Part shown: piece by piece, positions 13,625 to 24,617 of the stretch
Layout: each line of letters starts with the position of its first letter
Numbering within the stretch: the first letter of the stretch is position 1
DNA from: Coprinellus micaceus
Lineage: Eukaryota > Basidiomycota > Agaricomycetes > Agaricales > Psathyrellaceae
DNA: 64,000 bases
Reading direction: 5' to 3'
NCBI GenBank assembly: GCA_951394405.1
Contig: OX596334.1
Coordinates: forward strand, 3,286,001 to 3,350,000
Translations under genes and position numbers: made by a program
The notes under the pieces: model-generated
What the model was told of the DNA's origin: nothing
Seen by the model: the letters and a program-made list of their open reading frames with translations, nothing else
The model's database searches: none

Positions 13625-14295
13625 TTTCAGCCCTCCTTTGGCCATTCTGCGCCCCGTACGTTTTTTCTGCTGTCAGCATCCGTTATTCTTGTTTACCTTT
13701 CACATACCCCCGTTCTTCTCGTCAATTTGCGTATGTTACTAAGTATCTTTCATTTCTGGGTGGAGATTGGTTAGATGAAGTGTATCATACATATAATCCT
13801 AGCTTTTGTGAGACCGTGGGTCTCACCGTTTTGGAAACTCGAAGTCCTATCGGAAGCGGCTGTCTAGCGCCCAATCATCTAGTGCCCAGAGGACTGAGGG
13901 TCCCGGACTCAAGAGTAGGAAGGGAACCTCTCCTCTTGCGCTGGCACCACGGGACCAAGAAGACTCTGCTGACTGGTTGAGAGACAATGCTTGATAACCG
14001 ACCCAGCTTTTCACCGAGTTGAAGTGTTTGATTGTTCCGGAATAGGGGCAGAAAACCAGCGAAGTGACTTGGCCGAACCCCGTCCCTCTTCTGTAAATAT
14101 ATTGTATGGCCTTATCTATGCTTCGAATGGGTAAGTAGCCCCCCTCCTGACTAGGCTGTTAGTAAGGCATCATAGAATGACGAAACTGGGAGAGTGTTCG
14201 GAACCGCTCACTATACAGACCAAAGGCCTTCTATTTAAGCACCATTTGCACATTGTCGATTAAATAGTGAGCATTGCACACAACATTGCAAAAAC
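13625..14295. other. 3' region of RhoGEF and DJ-1 promoter
   Basis: No gene seen. A small perfect inverted repeat lies at about 13807-13825 (arms GTGAGACC / GGTCTCAC). The part before 14296 precedes the DJ-1-family gene. Confidence 0.4.
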
Positions 14296-15289
14296 ATGCC
14301 CGCTGTTCTGTTTATCTTGACCTCCGCTAGCAAGAACCTCATCGGTGGCCCGGCTGTACGTCCGTTTGGACACTTCGCCTCCACATAAGTATACGGCTAA
14401 CGGATCGCGATTGGACATTAGGGATGGTACCTCCCCGAAGCCGCTCACCCGTACTGGATTCTCGCTCCCCATGCTACTGTCGACTTTGCCTCACCTGCTG
14501 GACCCAACCCACCGCTTGATCCGAGAAGTGTGGAGGTGAGTTCTCACGGATGGGCGCTTATCACTCGCACAGGCCGCCAGCCCGCTGGGATTTGAATCTC
14601 ACTGTTATGACTCTTCCAGCCGTATAAGGATGACAAAGAGAGTGTCAGCTTTCTCGAAGATGTGACCGTGAAGCAGAAGTTATCACATGCCAAGAAACTG
14701 TCGGAGGTCAACGTCAAGGAATACGATGCTGTTTTCTACGTTGGTGGCCATGGCCCTGTGCTCGACTTGGCGTTCGACGAGGAGAACGCGAAGTTAGCAT
14801 CTGAGGTGAGCTAATTTCTGTCCGCCTGACCATTTGAGGTGCTGACGTTGTCGAAAGGCGTGGAAGGATGGCAAGATCGTCTCAGCTGTGTGCCACGGGC
14901 CTGCGTACGCGAATCCAGCCCTCTGTCCTTAAACTGCGATATTGATGTCCTGAATTTGGTATGTAGCGCGCTGGTAAAGGCCATAGACACAGACGGGAAG
15001 TCCATCTTTGCGGGCCGGAGGTTCACCGCTTTTTCGAATGTCGAGGAGGAGCTGTTCGGCACGGTGAAGGAGGTCCCCTTCTCAGTTGAAGACAAGGCCG
15101 TCGAGCTTGGAGGGTTGTTCGAGAAGGCAGCTGAACCATGGGCTGTGAGTACTTCAACTTAAGCTTTGGCCCTAATGGAGTGCTGACGGACCGCAGGCCC
15201 ACGTTGTTGTCGATGGGAAGTTCATTACAGGCCAGAATCCTGCTTCGGCTGCTGGTGTTGGACAGGAAATTTTGAAGGCGCTCCAATAA
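14296..15289 (+). CDS. DJ-1/PfpI family protein (Hsp31-like glyoxalase III/chaperone)
   Basis: Six exons: 14296-14355, 14422-14535, 14620-14805, 14858-14904, 14967-15144, 15197-15289; 225 residues. The N-terminus MPAVLFILTSASK is the first beta strand of the fold. The oxyanion/acid region reads FYVGGHGPVLDL, and the nucleophile elbow AVCHGPA carries the catalytic cysteine with the following histidine. PYWILAPHATVDFASPAG is typical of the Hsp31-like branch (class I glutamine amidotransferase-like fold). Members detoxify methylglyoxal without glutathione or act as stress chaperones or deglycases; which of these applies here is an inference. All splice sites are GT-AG and the frame is continuous, so the gene appears intact. 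Confidence 0.9.
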
Positions 15290-15659
15290 GTAGATCCCTT
15301 CCTTTTCTTAGTCCCTGTGGAAGTGTGTACTCTGTATGATGTCCAGGGGCCTAAATCAGTGACCGCATCTCTCCAGTCCACGGCGAAGAACGACATTCAA
15401 GGACCGATTCTGGAAGATTGATTTGGAGAGTCGTCGTTTTCGCTCTCCGGGAGGCCCCGGGCTCACGTGGTCAGAAATTTCAGAAATTGGTTGGGACAAG
15501 CGGGAAATGTCTGAACGATATCACCTTAGCTCGGGCACAACAACCCATGTGAGGGACCACTCGCCGTATTAACTAGGTGCATCTATGAAGATGTGACAGC
15601 GGCCGATTATCCGAGTTGTTCCTCGGCCAAGTGCAAGAGGGATCAACAACCAACGCATA
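15290..15659. other. Intergenic spacer
   Basis: This is the 3' flank of the DJ-1 gene. I see no gene up to the target-site duplication of the transposon at 15660. Confidence 0.4.
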
Positions 15660-15667
15660 GCTTTCCC
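15660..15667. repeat. Target-site duplication, left copy
   Basis: GCTTTCCC, identical to 16160-16167. The two copies bracket the inverted-repeat element exactly. Confidence 0.88.
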
Positions 15668-16159
15668 CAAGGGGCCACCGCTGATGCATCAGCGTGAATC
15701 AACCTCCCCCCGTCTGGTCGTGAGAGTTTTATCATGCCGCCGCAATGCCGAGGGCTCTGGTTGGCGATTTTCCACCTCTTATGCTACTTGCAGGCCATAA
15801 ATGTTTTATAATGCCATTTCAATAACACTAGAAACTATCCTACTGCCCTTGGCCGTGTTGCATCTGTACATGTGATAGTTTCAGTAAATTCTTGGAGTTC
15901 GACCACAATCTGGGGTCTTAGGCTCACATTTGCAAAAGTGAAGTGAGAGAACCCCAATTTCTTCTACGACACTCTGGTATTAGTCCAATGTCCTCCGAAG
16001 CAATTTTGGGTGCCCTATAAAGGCCCTATATGTTTACAGAGAACGACCAATGAGCGCGAATGGCTGAGAGGTGTATTCGGTGTTGTCGGCATCGGCAAAG
16101 TTCTCACGACCAGACGGGGGGAGGTTGATTCACGCCGATGCATCAGCGGTGGCCCCTTG
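15668..16159. mobile_element. Non-autonomous hAT-like element (MITE), 492 bp
   Basis: The ends are inverted copies. The left end (CAAGGGGCCACCGCTGATGC, from 15668) and the complement of the right end (up to 16159) match for about 55 nt with a single mismatch (AGCG versus GGCG), then diverge. The element is flanked by a perfect 8-bp direct duplication, GCTTTCCC, at 15660-15667 and 16160-16167. An 8-bp duplication together with a CA-A/G-GG terminal motif is the signature of the hAT superfamily. No transposase frame lies inside, so it needs a transposase supplied elsewhere. The near-identical arms suggest a fairly recent insertion. Confidence 0.88.
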
Positions 16160-16167
16160 GCTTTCCC
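16160..16167. repeat. Target-site duplication, right copy
   Basis: GCTTTCCC, the right copy of the 8-bp duplication that flanks the hAT-like element at 15668-16159. Confidence 0.88.
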
Positions 16168-17467
16168 TAGAAGTTCAACCCATGTCTCGAAGGCCCATCC
16201 ATCGAAAATAGGAGATAGACTGTCGCTGCGAATGGTCTGGTTCTTCGACTGGGATCTAATGTTAATCATGTATGGGAGTTCAAACACACCTCCGCCCCAC
16301 CTATCTTATGTCCGGTTCTCCCAGCTTGATACTTCATGGTCCCTCGCCGTTCCCTAAACTCGCGACGAACGAATAGAAGAGCTCTCATCTGGTATCCTTC
16401 CTATTCCCAACGGGATCTAGGACGAGCTTCAATGCCCTCGTCTATGCGCACTTCCTAATCAAGTCGGCGTTCGCGGAACTCAAGGCCAAGTCTCCAACCA
16501 CGGGTGGGTGAGAACAAGGCAGAGGTACAAACAGAAGAAGCTGTTCGGCGCGCACTAAAATGGCCGAGGACCGTAATGGCGTTGATGTGAATAGCTAGCC
16601 TAGTCCGATGTTCCCTGAGTTCCGGGCCAAGAACGAGAGCGACAGCCGATCGGGTAGTAGAAGGCGATGAGAAGGAAGACCTAACAAGAAGGAGCGGGGT
16701 GTGGTTGTGTCGTCCTTTGACACATGGCTATATAACCTACCGAATTCCTCCAGCGCGTTTGCTACAGCCTCGGACCTGGAGAGAAACAATTGTGCCGTGA
16801 AGGTTCTCTTCGTCGACCAAGGCACTGGGCAAACAACCGAGAAGATCGATTCTGGGTTCGATAATTTTTTAAAAACCCTTTGAAGCCGGCAAGACTGGAG
16901 TACGTCGGCCATGAAGGACAAGCAAGGACAGAGGCCGTGGACGCTTGCCAGGCACCTCTCTGCAGACAAGACGAAGGCTGAAGCTCGGAAATTCGAAGGA
17001 AGAAGGTCACACGGAAGGTGAAGTTGTCAAGGCAGGTACAAGGTGCTAGAGAGGCACAATAAGGCAAGAAGCTCGCTTGCGAGTCTGGCCGTCATGGGCG
17101 TCAATTTCTGGGGAGGGCTTGATTGGCTGGCCTTGTTTGCACAGCGCGTGACGCTGATGTCACCGCGTGACAGCTGTCACGAGAACAATACGGCGAGCAC
17201 AAGCGTCGGGAAGGCATTCACGTCGAGCGCCTATTGTCCGAAAATGAATGCTTTTGTTGCGTTTATGGAATATATACTGCCTGGGGTCGAGGAGGCATAC
17301 CCAGCACCCAGCACTTGAGCTAGTCTCGTCTGGTCGCTATCCCATCTTTCCAAGTTCACCAGTTCGCTCACATTTCTATTCCGCATTTTCTATTCCCTAG
17401 GTCAGTTCAGCCTTTTGCTATACTTCCACAATGGCGCTGACCGGACCCTAGATTTCATTTTGTTACG
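16168..17467. other. Intergenic, no supported gene
   Basis: Short open frames only. The last 150 nt before 17468 are pyrimidine-rich (runs such as TCTCGTCTGG, CATTTCTATTCCG), typical of a fungal core promoter and 5' leader. A TATA-like GAATATATACTG occurs near 17268-17279. Confidence 0.4.
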
Positions 17468-19255
17468 ATGGGCTCTCAAGTTCCCGCACCCAGATACCCA
17501 TTTCTCTCCCAGCCCCCTCCTCCGAAGCGGATGTTAGTGCAGCCCCCCGCTGCTTCCCCGCCCACCTGTGCTCTTCCGCCGACGCCTTCCCATGCAGGCA
17601 GGAAATCGAGCTTCACGAAGAAGATCGCCGCTTGGGCGTCCCTAGTGCAGCCCGGCTCTCCTGCACCGGTTTCCCCATACCGCCGCCTCTCCCAATCGAG
17701 CCGACGCCCCTCGGGGAGCCTCGGCCTGACTGCAGGCATTGCGCACGGCCGTATACCCTCCACCACCCTCATCGCGACGCCTACCCCTACCACCGCGTCC
17801 CACAGAACCTTCGACTTCACTGCCATCGGTTACAACACCGTGTTCGTTCAGATGCCCAAGACTCCCGAGACTCCGTCGCCCTTGGTCCGTGCTAAAGCAG
17901 AGAAGGAGTTCCAGCTTCACCAGGAAATGCTCCAGCTGAAAGTGGAGAAGCAGGAGAAGAAGAGCAAGATAATCAAGAAGATTCGGTCATTGACTAACCT
18001 CAGACCTCGCTCCAAGTCCACTTCTCGTACGGAGGTTGCCGATTTCCCGGTTCCTCCTCTCCCTATCTCGTCTCCCACTCGCACCGCGCCTATGCCTGCG
18101 AAGAAGCTCAAACCCAAAGTCAAGGCAAAGAAGTCAACTTCCACGAAGAAAAAGGCTCTCTACGGTGCCCTCGTCCACGCTCCTCCCAACCTCGCCAACG
18201 AGCTCGCGCTCATGCAATTCGCCGACGGTGGCAAAATGGACGACCATATCAAACGCGTTATGACCACCGAGTCCGGCGCTGTAGGCGATGTTTACCGCGA
18301 TGGGAAGGGTGGAGTTTGGTTGGACCGCGACGAAGAGCTCGAGTACCGCGGACTTCTCATCGAGACCGAGAGCAGTGATGAGGACTCTGCCGAGACCGAC
18401 AAGGAGAGCAGTGCCCGTGCCGCCATGAGCTGGGTTAAGTTCGGCACGCCCACCTCCCCCCTTGCCTGGACCAAGGTCACCGCCGCCCAACCCTTGGATG
18501 CGATCAACGTTGACCGTCGCGGCAGCGCAACCACCGACGTGACGCTCGATTCCGACCTCGGCCCTGCGTACCTCATGCAAACCGACCAATCTCCCCAATA
18601 CCATGATGAGCGTATCCTTAACTTCGAACCCTCACAGGCCACCGTCAAACCCGGACCGATGCTCCTCTCCTTACCCGCGCGCCCCTTCCGCGCGGCCAAG
18701 CACCTCCGCAAGTCCAAGTTCATGGTTGGCATGCATGCTTTTGGCCTCGCCATGCAAGCCAACGCTGCGGAGAACGAAGTCCTGGTCGTCAAATCTCCTC
18801 GCTCCCCCCTCTTCTCCGCCCAGGCCTTTCATGTTCCGTCCTCTCCTTCCACTGGCGGCGCCGCTCGGCACCCTAGGACGAGGAGACGCCCCGCTCCCTT
18901 GAAGATCTCTCCTGGAATGCAAAAGATGCGCAGGGTCATCGCAGTTTCATCGCCTGGGTCTGGCGTCCCACCTCTCTCCTCCCGAGCGATGGACTTTTCG
19001 CACTACCCCCCTGTCATATCTGTGCTTTCGCCTCGGGCAGCTGCACTTGCACCTTTCACCCCTGGGACCCAGTCCAGGATCATCAAGGAGGGCAAGCTCG
19101 AGTTCATTCTGGATAGCTTCCAACCTGAGGTGTCTGTTTTCGAGGATGACTCGGAGTATGAGTCTGTGCAGAGACGGCCGCCCCTGCAGGCGGGTGGGAT
19201 GAGGAAGAGAATGTCGAGGTTGGACTTGCAGGGCATCTTTGGCGCTCGGGTCTAA
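17468..19255 (+). CDS. Single-exon hypothetical protein, serine/proline-rich
   Basis: An uninterrupted frame of 595 residues. This is striking in a genome where most genes carry introns every 100-300 nt. Composition is Pro/Ser/Ala-rich. A basic segment near residues 155-235 (KVEKQEKKSKIIKKIRSL; KKLKPKVKAKKSTSTKK) could be a nuclear-localisation or coiled-coil stretch. An acidic patch follows near 300 (ETESSDEDSAETDKE). There is no signal peptide and no recognised enzymatic motif. Codon choice is strongly C-ending (AAG, CTC, GCC), as expected for a well-expressed gene. I do not recognise the family and it is probably restricted to basidiomycetes. The start is chosen at the first ATG after the pyrimidine-rich leader. 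Confidence 0.8.
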   Translation: MGSQVPAPRYPFLSQPPPPKRMLVQPPAASPPTCALPPTPSHAGRKSSFTKKIAAWASLVQPGSPAPVSPYRRLSQSSRRPSGSLGLTAGIAHGRIPSTTLIATPTPTTASHRTFDFTAIGYNTVFVQMPKTPETPSPLVRAKAEKEFQLHQEMLQLKVEKQEKKSKIIKKIRSLTNLRPRSKSTSRTEVADFPVPPLPISSPTRTAPMPAKKLKPKVKAKKSTSTKKKALYGALVHAPPNLANELALMQFADGGKMDDHIKRVMTTESGAVGDVYRDGKGGVWLDRDEELEYRGLLIETESSDEDSAETDKESSARAAMSWVKFGTPTSPLAWTKVTAAQPLDAINVDRRGSATTDVTLDSDLGPAYLMQTDQSPQYHDERILNFEPSQATVKPGPMLLSLPARPFRAAKHLRKSKFMVGMHAFGLAMQANAAENEVLVVKSPRSPLFSAQAFHVPSSPSTGGAARHPRTRRRPAPLKISPGMQKMRRVIAVSSPGSGVPPLSSRAMDFSHYPPVISVLSPRAAALAPFTPGTQSRIIKEGKLEFILDSFQPEVSVFEDDSEYESVQRRPPLQAGGMRKRMSRLDLQGIFGARV

Positions 19256-21346
19256 CTCTTGCTCGGTTCTTATCGTTTGCGATCAGGTCGTCTCATTGCA
19301 TTGTCGCGTCCGTTCTTTTAACCTTACGCCCCTGCTACGTTCACGGCTAACGAAGACCTCGATGACTTCAACGACTGCATGAAGCCAGCCACAGGCGACG
19401 AAACCCTCACCGGTATTCATCTTTTACGACCATCCACACGAGCTTGATGCTGGTCTACGTATTCGGAAATTCAACCAACCTAACCCAGCGACACCTTACT
19501 ACCTATCTGCACCAATTCACTTTTTCCGAGCTCCCATAATCAGCTCAATCATTGACGTTCGACTCGAGCATTTGCTTCGCTGTGATCTGTATCATACACA
19601 TCCTATACTATAATACTGCTATCAGCTGTGCTTACCCGCTCTCGTATCTGATACCATCCCAACTTCGCACCCTTCTTATCCATTCTGCACGCCCGTGTCC
19701 CTACTAAACCTCGCCCAATCCTTACCCATGGTAGGTAGGCATCTCGGAGCTCCAGGCCAGTTGATAATCGCCTGTCGCGGCTTCGGACTATAAAGGTGCT
19801 ATAGATTAACTGTCACGACGACAGGCATTATATATCCCGGGGTCATACCAACCAGGTCCGACCTATGCAGTAACGACATCCCTTCCGACCGGAAGACGAC
19901 CACTGCATAACGTTAAGTAGAGAGGTCGAGGGACTCCATGGCGATGTCGGCGTTTTGTCAAGTCGGGCGGATTTGAGGAGAGCATGATCGCGACATCGTA
20001 ACAAGTGCTCGTTTGAAGTGGCGATGGGGGAAGCCTGGGAGAGGTTTTAGAGTATCGCTCGACGCTACATCTTTGGCGAGTGTCACCCGCATTACTGTCC
20101 GTCCATCGAACGATGTGGAGTCGGTACTTGCATGGGAGCCGGTCGGAGGTTGAGAGAGGATCGCAGGCGACACCCAGAAGTCCCAACTACCCGCTCGGCA
20201 CCAAACCAAGGAGACATCTCGCGGTGGCTTTGTCCGCAATGGAGGTACATATGCATGTTCCTCCGCTTGATGACTTGTTGAGGTGGGATAGAACTGGGAT
20301 GAAGTCCAAGCCAAGGATCGCCTTCGAGAAGCCCTGGGAGAGGAAGAGAAGACACTTCATACCTCCTCGATATCTGAAGTACGGCATAGGTCCCTTAATA
20401 GACATGGGCTTCTGATATTCTGAGTGAGGGCGATCTTTACCGGAGAACTTGACCGATTGCTATCGATTGGGCAGTCCGTGTCAACTGGGAACGCGTGTAC
20501 GGCTTCGAAGAACTCACCGATATACACATCCGGTCCCCTGAGGCACAGAGTGCGCTTCCTTCCAAGGAGGCTGGTTAATGAGGGGTGCTGAGACACCCAC
20601 CCCCGACGTACGGTGTACCTACATACGCCGTAATGGGACCTGCAGGCGCGCACAAGCGCAAGAAGTTGAATGTCATCAGAAGAGAGAAAGAACATCCACA
20701 CTTCTGTACTAGAACCTTGAGCACCAATAACAAAATGTCGCCATGCTGAATGATACGGTGTTCACCCGGTGACAGGATGCTGATATGGTCGTAAGGGAGT
20801 GAACACCGAGTATAAACATATCTCGCCGCCTATTGGCTGCGTTTTAGCGCCCAAGTGGCCTGGACCTTTGATGGGGGCGTTGAGTTCCAGAAATGAAGGC
20901 ACTCCTGGAGGTTTTCCACCAATGGACTGCTCAGCATCCTTGTCCTCTCGGGGACGGAGTAAGAGCGGGCTTTGTGGGAGGGAACGGCAACCGTAAAGTT
21001 CAATCGAGAAGTTCTCCCGAAAGGTCTGAAGGAAAATCGCTCGATAAGTGCGGGGCGTCAGATTATCAACAAGGTGGTGATAGTAAGGGGAAGAGCTTTT
21101 GTCGGGAGACCCGCTCGCTTGTAGGTGGATGAAACTCGCACCCGCAGGGCTGCCGTGGATGAGAGAAAGTCGGGAAATTGACCACGAGGATCAATAAGCT
21201 GTCACACATTAAAGAGCGCCCTCACCTCATCATCGGGACCGCAAGAATCGCAAGCTCTCAGTGGGCATTCAAGCTTTCACATCTCTCAAAGCGGACAATC
21301 TATGCAAACTCAGATCAGTTGATCCAGGGAATATACGAGGATTGGA
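19256..21346. other. Intergenic, no supported gene
   Basis: About 2 kb without a convincing gene. Open frames near 20.0-20.4 kb on both strands overlap each other and show no domain. No inverted-repeat element with a target duplication was found here. Confidence 0.4.
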
Positions 21347-21354
21347 TATAAATA
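21347..21354 (+). promoter_or_regulatory. TATA box of the DUF3455 gene
   Basis: TATAAATA lies about 180 nt before the ATG at 21529 and is followed by a pyrimidine-rich leader (CTTCCTTCCACTTTCTCTCTTC). This layout fits a strongly regulated fungal promoter. The call is by motif and position only. Confidence 0.5.
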
Positions 21355-21528
21355 CCCTTGTAGAGAATTGACGTCCCTCCATAATTGGATTCCCATTCCT
21401 TCCTTCCACTTTCTCTCTTCGACTCACTGCTTGCAGTAGTCTCGTTTCCGGTCCTTCGTCTCCCTTCATTCTGCTCCTTAGTGTTGAACACTCGCTCCAG
21501 TTCTGGTCATCCGAGGCACTCATTCATC

Positions 21529-22393
21529 ATGTTCTCGTCAAAGTCGATCTTTGCCACCGCCCTGCTCGCTATCTCCGCCCTCGCGGCACCCGTCACCCCC
21601 ACTTGCAGCACTGAGAAGGCCGTAATGGTTCTTCCTGAAAGTCAGACCCTCCTTGCCAAGCAGAGCGGTCCACCTTCATTTGCCCTTCTCGGAGTTGGCG
21701 TTCAAAACTACACCTGTGGTGCCGATGGAAAGTTTGCGTAAGTCACGATGCGGTATATGTCTTCGTTAAAAGGCGACTGACATCACCCTATCTAGATCTG
21801 CTGGAGCTGTTGCAGAACTATTCGACATTTCGTGCCTTGCAGGCAAGCCCGCCTTCAACACCGTGCAAGACACGGCAATGAAGGTGTGGTCCGCGATCCC
21901 CGACAAGATCTTCTCGAGCAAGGTTGCCCCCTTGATCACGGCGCCTCTCGGATGTCTCTCAGCTGGAAAACACTACTTCACCAAGAATGCTGCTGGCGGA
22001 ATCAGCCCCGTGTGGGATATGCGTACCACAGGGCTGAAGAGCGTGCAAGGGAAGGCGGGCGCATATGTTCTGGCTGCAAAGGTTGCCAACATCCCTGCAC
22101 CCACTGGCGCCAAGGATGTCGATTGGCTTCAACTCAAGAATGTTGAAGGACAATTGGCTACTGCCATCTACCGAACAGATACTCGTGGCGGGCCCGCTCC
22201 TGCATCGGTACGTGAGCGCTTTGTTGTTCGCCGGGATTGGATGCTTACTGGATTACCGCCTCTCTCTAGTGCACGGCAGGACAGACACTCTCCGTCAAGT
22301 ACACTTCAAAATACTGTAAGCATCACATTATTACTGGAAGGTGACCGTGTACTCACCAAGTTTCCAGTCCTGTTCGGATCGACCGTAGCATAG
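21529..22393 (+). CDS. Secreted DUF3455 family protein
   Basis: Four exons: 21529-21737, 21796-22207, 22270-22315, 22368-22393; 230 residues. The N-terminus MFSSKSIFATALLAISALAAP is a signal peptide with an A-x-A/P cleavage region. The mature part contains VQNYTCGADGKFASAG and AELFDISC near the front, and ends with CTAGQTLSVKYTSKY and a short hydrophobic tail. These are hallmarks of the fungal DUF3455 family of small extracellular proteins of unknown biochemical role, often abundant in culture supernatants. Cysteines such as those in YTCG, DISC and SCTAG are likely paired. All introns are short GT-AG and the frame is continuous. A TATA box precedes it at 21347. Confidence 0.87.
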
Positions 22394-23461
22394 CTTCGCC
22401 ATGGAGCCTTTTTCCCTCACGTACCTCACGTACCTTACGCTTTCGCCCTTCCTTCCACCTACCACGCCTTAGGTCATTCTGGAGCACTACTTTACGCCGC
22501 TGCACAGGCAATGCAGCCCCTTCTAATTCAAGCCTTTTGCCACATTTTGCCTACGCGTCCCATCGTGAGTCCTGCTACGCGAGGTGAGATACGTTTGAGG
22601 CGATGAACATTCCATAAGGGTTTCCTGTGGTGGCCTAACGTGTGCTCCGTCGCCATGGACACACTCGGTGACGTTGTTGTTACTGAGATGCTGGAATTGC
22701 TCTTCATTGAAGAGCTTCGAGAACCAGACTTTCGACAGCTTCGCAATGAGAGGTCCTGTGAAGTCGGGGAGAAGGAAAGAGCAGAATGCTACCGTGACAT
22801 GGATATTTCTCATGCTCATGATGTTGACAGTGGGCGCTTGGCCGCTCAGCCACCGTCGCACACCTATCCTCCCGCAGGTCAGGCCAACATGCTCATCCAT
22901 CCATCCTTAGGCCGTACTCGTTCCGGGTGACACACGCTGCCCACTTCCAATGGTTGCTAGCGGGCAACTCTTATAAAACCAAATGCGAGACGAACTAACC
23001 AGAAGATGCGCACGAGCCTGGTGTCAGTCCGGAAAAGAGGCAATTCAGAAACGTCGACGGCGTTTCGGGATCCCAGACAGTATATTTACGAGTGGAAAGG
23101 TAGTCATAAGCGCTGACCATGCTTATAGAAGATGATAATACGCATTAAGGGGGATAGGAAAGCCCACAGGAAATGCCACAATGAGGCGATGCTGCAAGCT
23201 TCGAGATACGCACTGACAGATTCTAACAAAAAAAAAACGCATATCGAGAGTTGAAAATTTGAACTAATTACGGGTTGACTTAGCATTGTGACCGGTTGTC
23301 CAGGGAAAACAACCTCTAGTGGGGTCAACCTGATCATGATGTTGGGGCAGGCGACGACGGAATGTGACCTGGGAGGAGCCGGGTGAGAAAGGTGACTCTG
23401 GCACATTGGGATGAGTTTGTCCACCTACGAGACCGCTATTCCAGCCAAGGCTTGGATGCGT
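22394..23461. other. Intergenic, no supported gene
   Basis: 3' flank of the DUF3455 gene and 3' flank of the F-box pseudogene on the other strand. The small open frames show no domain. Confidence 0.4.
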
Positions 23462-24088
23462 TTACAAAAATCGGTAAAGCCGAATGAAATCGTCGCCCCC
23501 TTCCGGGTTGTTTCGAATAGCCACCACTGTTCCAGACACAGGGCAGAATTGATACATATTCCGCCACGGGTCGCTTTCAGTCGAGGTCGGTATCTCGGAG
23601 ATGATCCTAACAAGTGAGAAGGTCGTCTTGAGGGTCGGAGAGTGAGATAATATTGACCTATAATCTGATGGGGGAGTGATCCTAAAGAAGTTGCTGGAAG
23701 GGCATGTAGTGTCGTCGATCCAGAGAGTCGCTAACCGCCCGTCGCACACCCGTCGAATCATGGGGAAGAGATTATCCGCATCGTCGTCGTAAGGTTTTCG
23801 GAGCCGACATATTTCGACAAGTTTCAGTTTCGGCTCTGTCGATTCAGCCAGTCCAGTATAGGAAGAAAGGCGATACCGACGAAGTCGTTTCGTATCATCC
23901 GGTTTTGGCTTCTCCATTATTTCATAGACCAATGGCCCGCCATCGAGTTTGGATGGGTTGAAGGTGTCGGGATCAACCTCTACATCGAAAGCCCCGTTGC
24001 CTTCTGCAATGTTGATCGGTTTTTTGTACCGGCCACATGAAGGAAGGGCCAGTATCTTCGTCTCCATAAGGAGGAATGTATATTGTCT

Positions 24089-24096
24089 GGTCAGTC
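24089..24096. repeat. Target-site duplication, left copy
   Basis: GGTCAGTC, identical to 24610-24617; brackets the GC-rich element. Confidence 0.87.
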
Positions 24097-24609
24097 TAGT
24101 GCTGTACGGGCCCGGGCTTGGCCCGAAAGCCCCGGCTTGGGCCTGGCTTTGGGCGGCTCGGGCCTGTTAAAATCACAGGCCAGGCCCTAAGCCCCCAAAT
24201 GACAAGGGCCCGGCCTGGCTTGGGCTTGGGCCCCGGCTTTTGACTACATATCAATTGTATTGAATTTCGAGGTAACACTACAAATATTTGTATTGATATT
24301 ATATATACCTGATACACATATGCTTAGACGCCCAGCACAAGTGCCTGTTCAGGTCAAAATAAAAGTCGTACAGCATGAGGGTTGAACACCAGACCTTCGC
24401 ACACTCTTCTGTACCACCAACCACTTGACTACAACACCATACCAACCCAAACTGGTAATCGGGCCTAGGCCCCCGGCCTGGCACCCCAAGCCAGGCCCTG
24501 GGCCAGGCCGGGCCCTACTGCCATATATGCGAGGGCCCGGCTCGGCTCGGCCTGTAAGGGCCCGGCTTGGCCCGGCTCAGGGCTTCGAGCCCGAGCCTGT
24601 AAGGCACTA
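24097..24609. mobile_element. Non-autonomous hAT-like element, GC-rich, 513 bp
   Basis: The termini are imperfect inverted repeats: TAGTGCTGTACGGGCCCGGG at 24097, and the complement of the right end reads TAGTGCCTTACAGGCTCGGG. The subterminal parts are packed with GGCCCGGCTTGG / CCAAGCCGGGCC motifs in both orientations. The centre is AT-richer. A perfect 8-bp duplication, GGTCAGTC, flanks it (24089-24096 and 24610-24617). TAG..TG termini, 8-bp duplication and GC-rich subterminal repeats are typical of hAT elements. No transposase frame is present. It sits inside an F-box gene in the minus orientation of that gene and contributes to its inactivation. It belongs to a different family from the element at 15668. 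Confidence 0.87.
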
Positions 24610-24617
24610 GGTCAGTC
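24610..24617. repeat. Target-site duplication, right copy
   Basis: GGTCAGTC, the right copy for the element at 24097-24609. Confidence 0.87.

Noticed and set aside
13807..13825. Inverted repeat GTGAGACC / GGTCTCAC as a terminator or small transposon
   Set aside because: Too short, without duplication at its flanks; such hairpins do not define transcription ends in fungi.
24097..24609. Protein-like Gly/Pro/Ala frames within the GC-rich element
   Set aside because: They arise from repeated GGCCCGGCTTGG motifs in several frames and have no start, domain or splice context.
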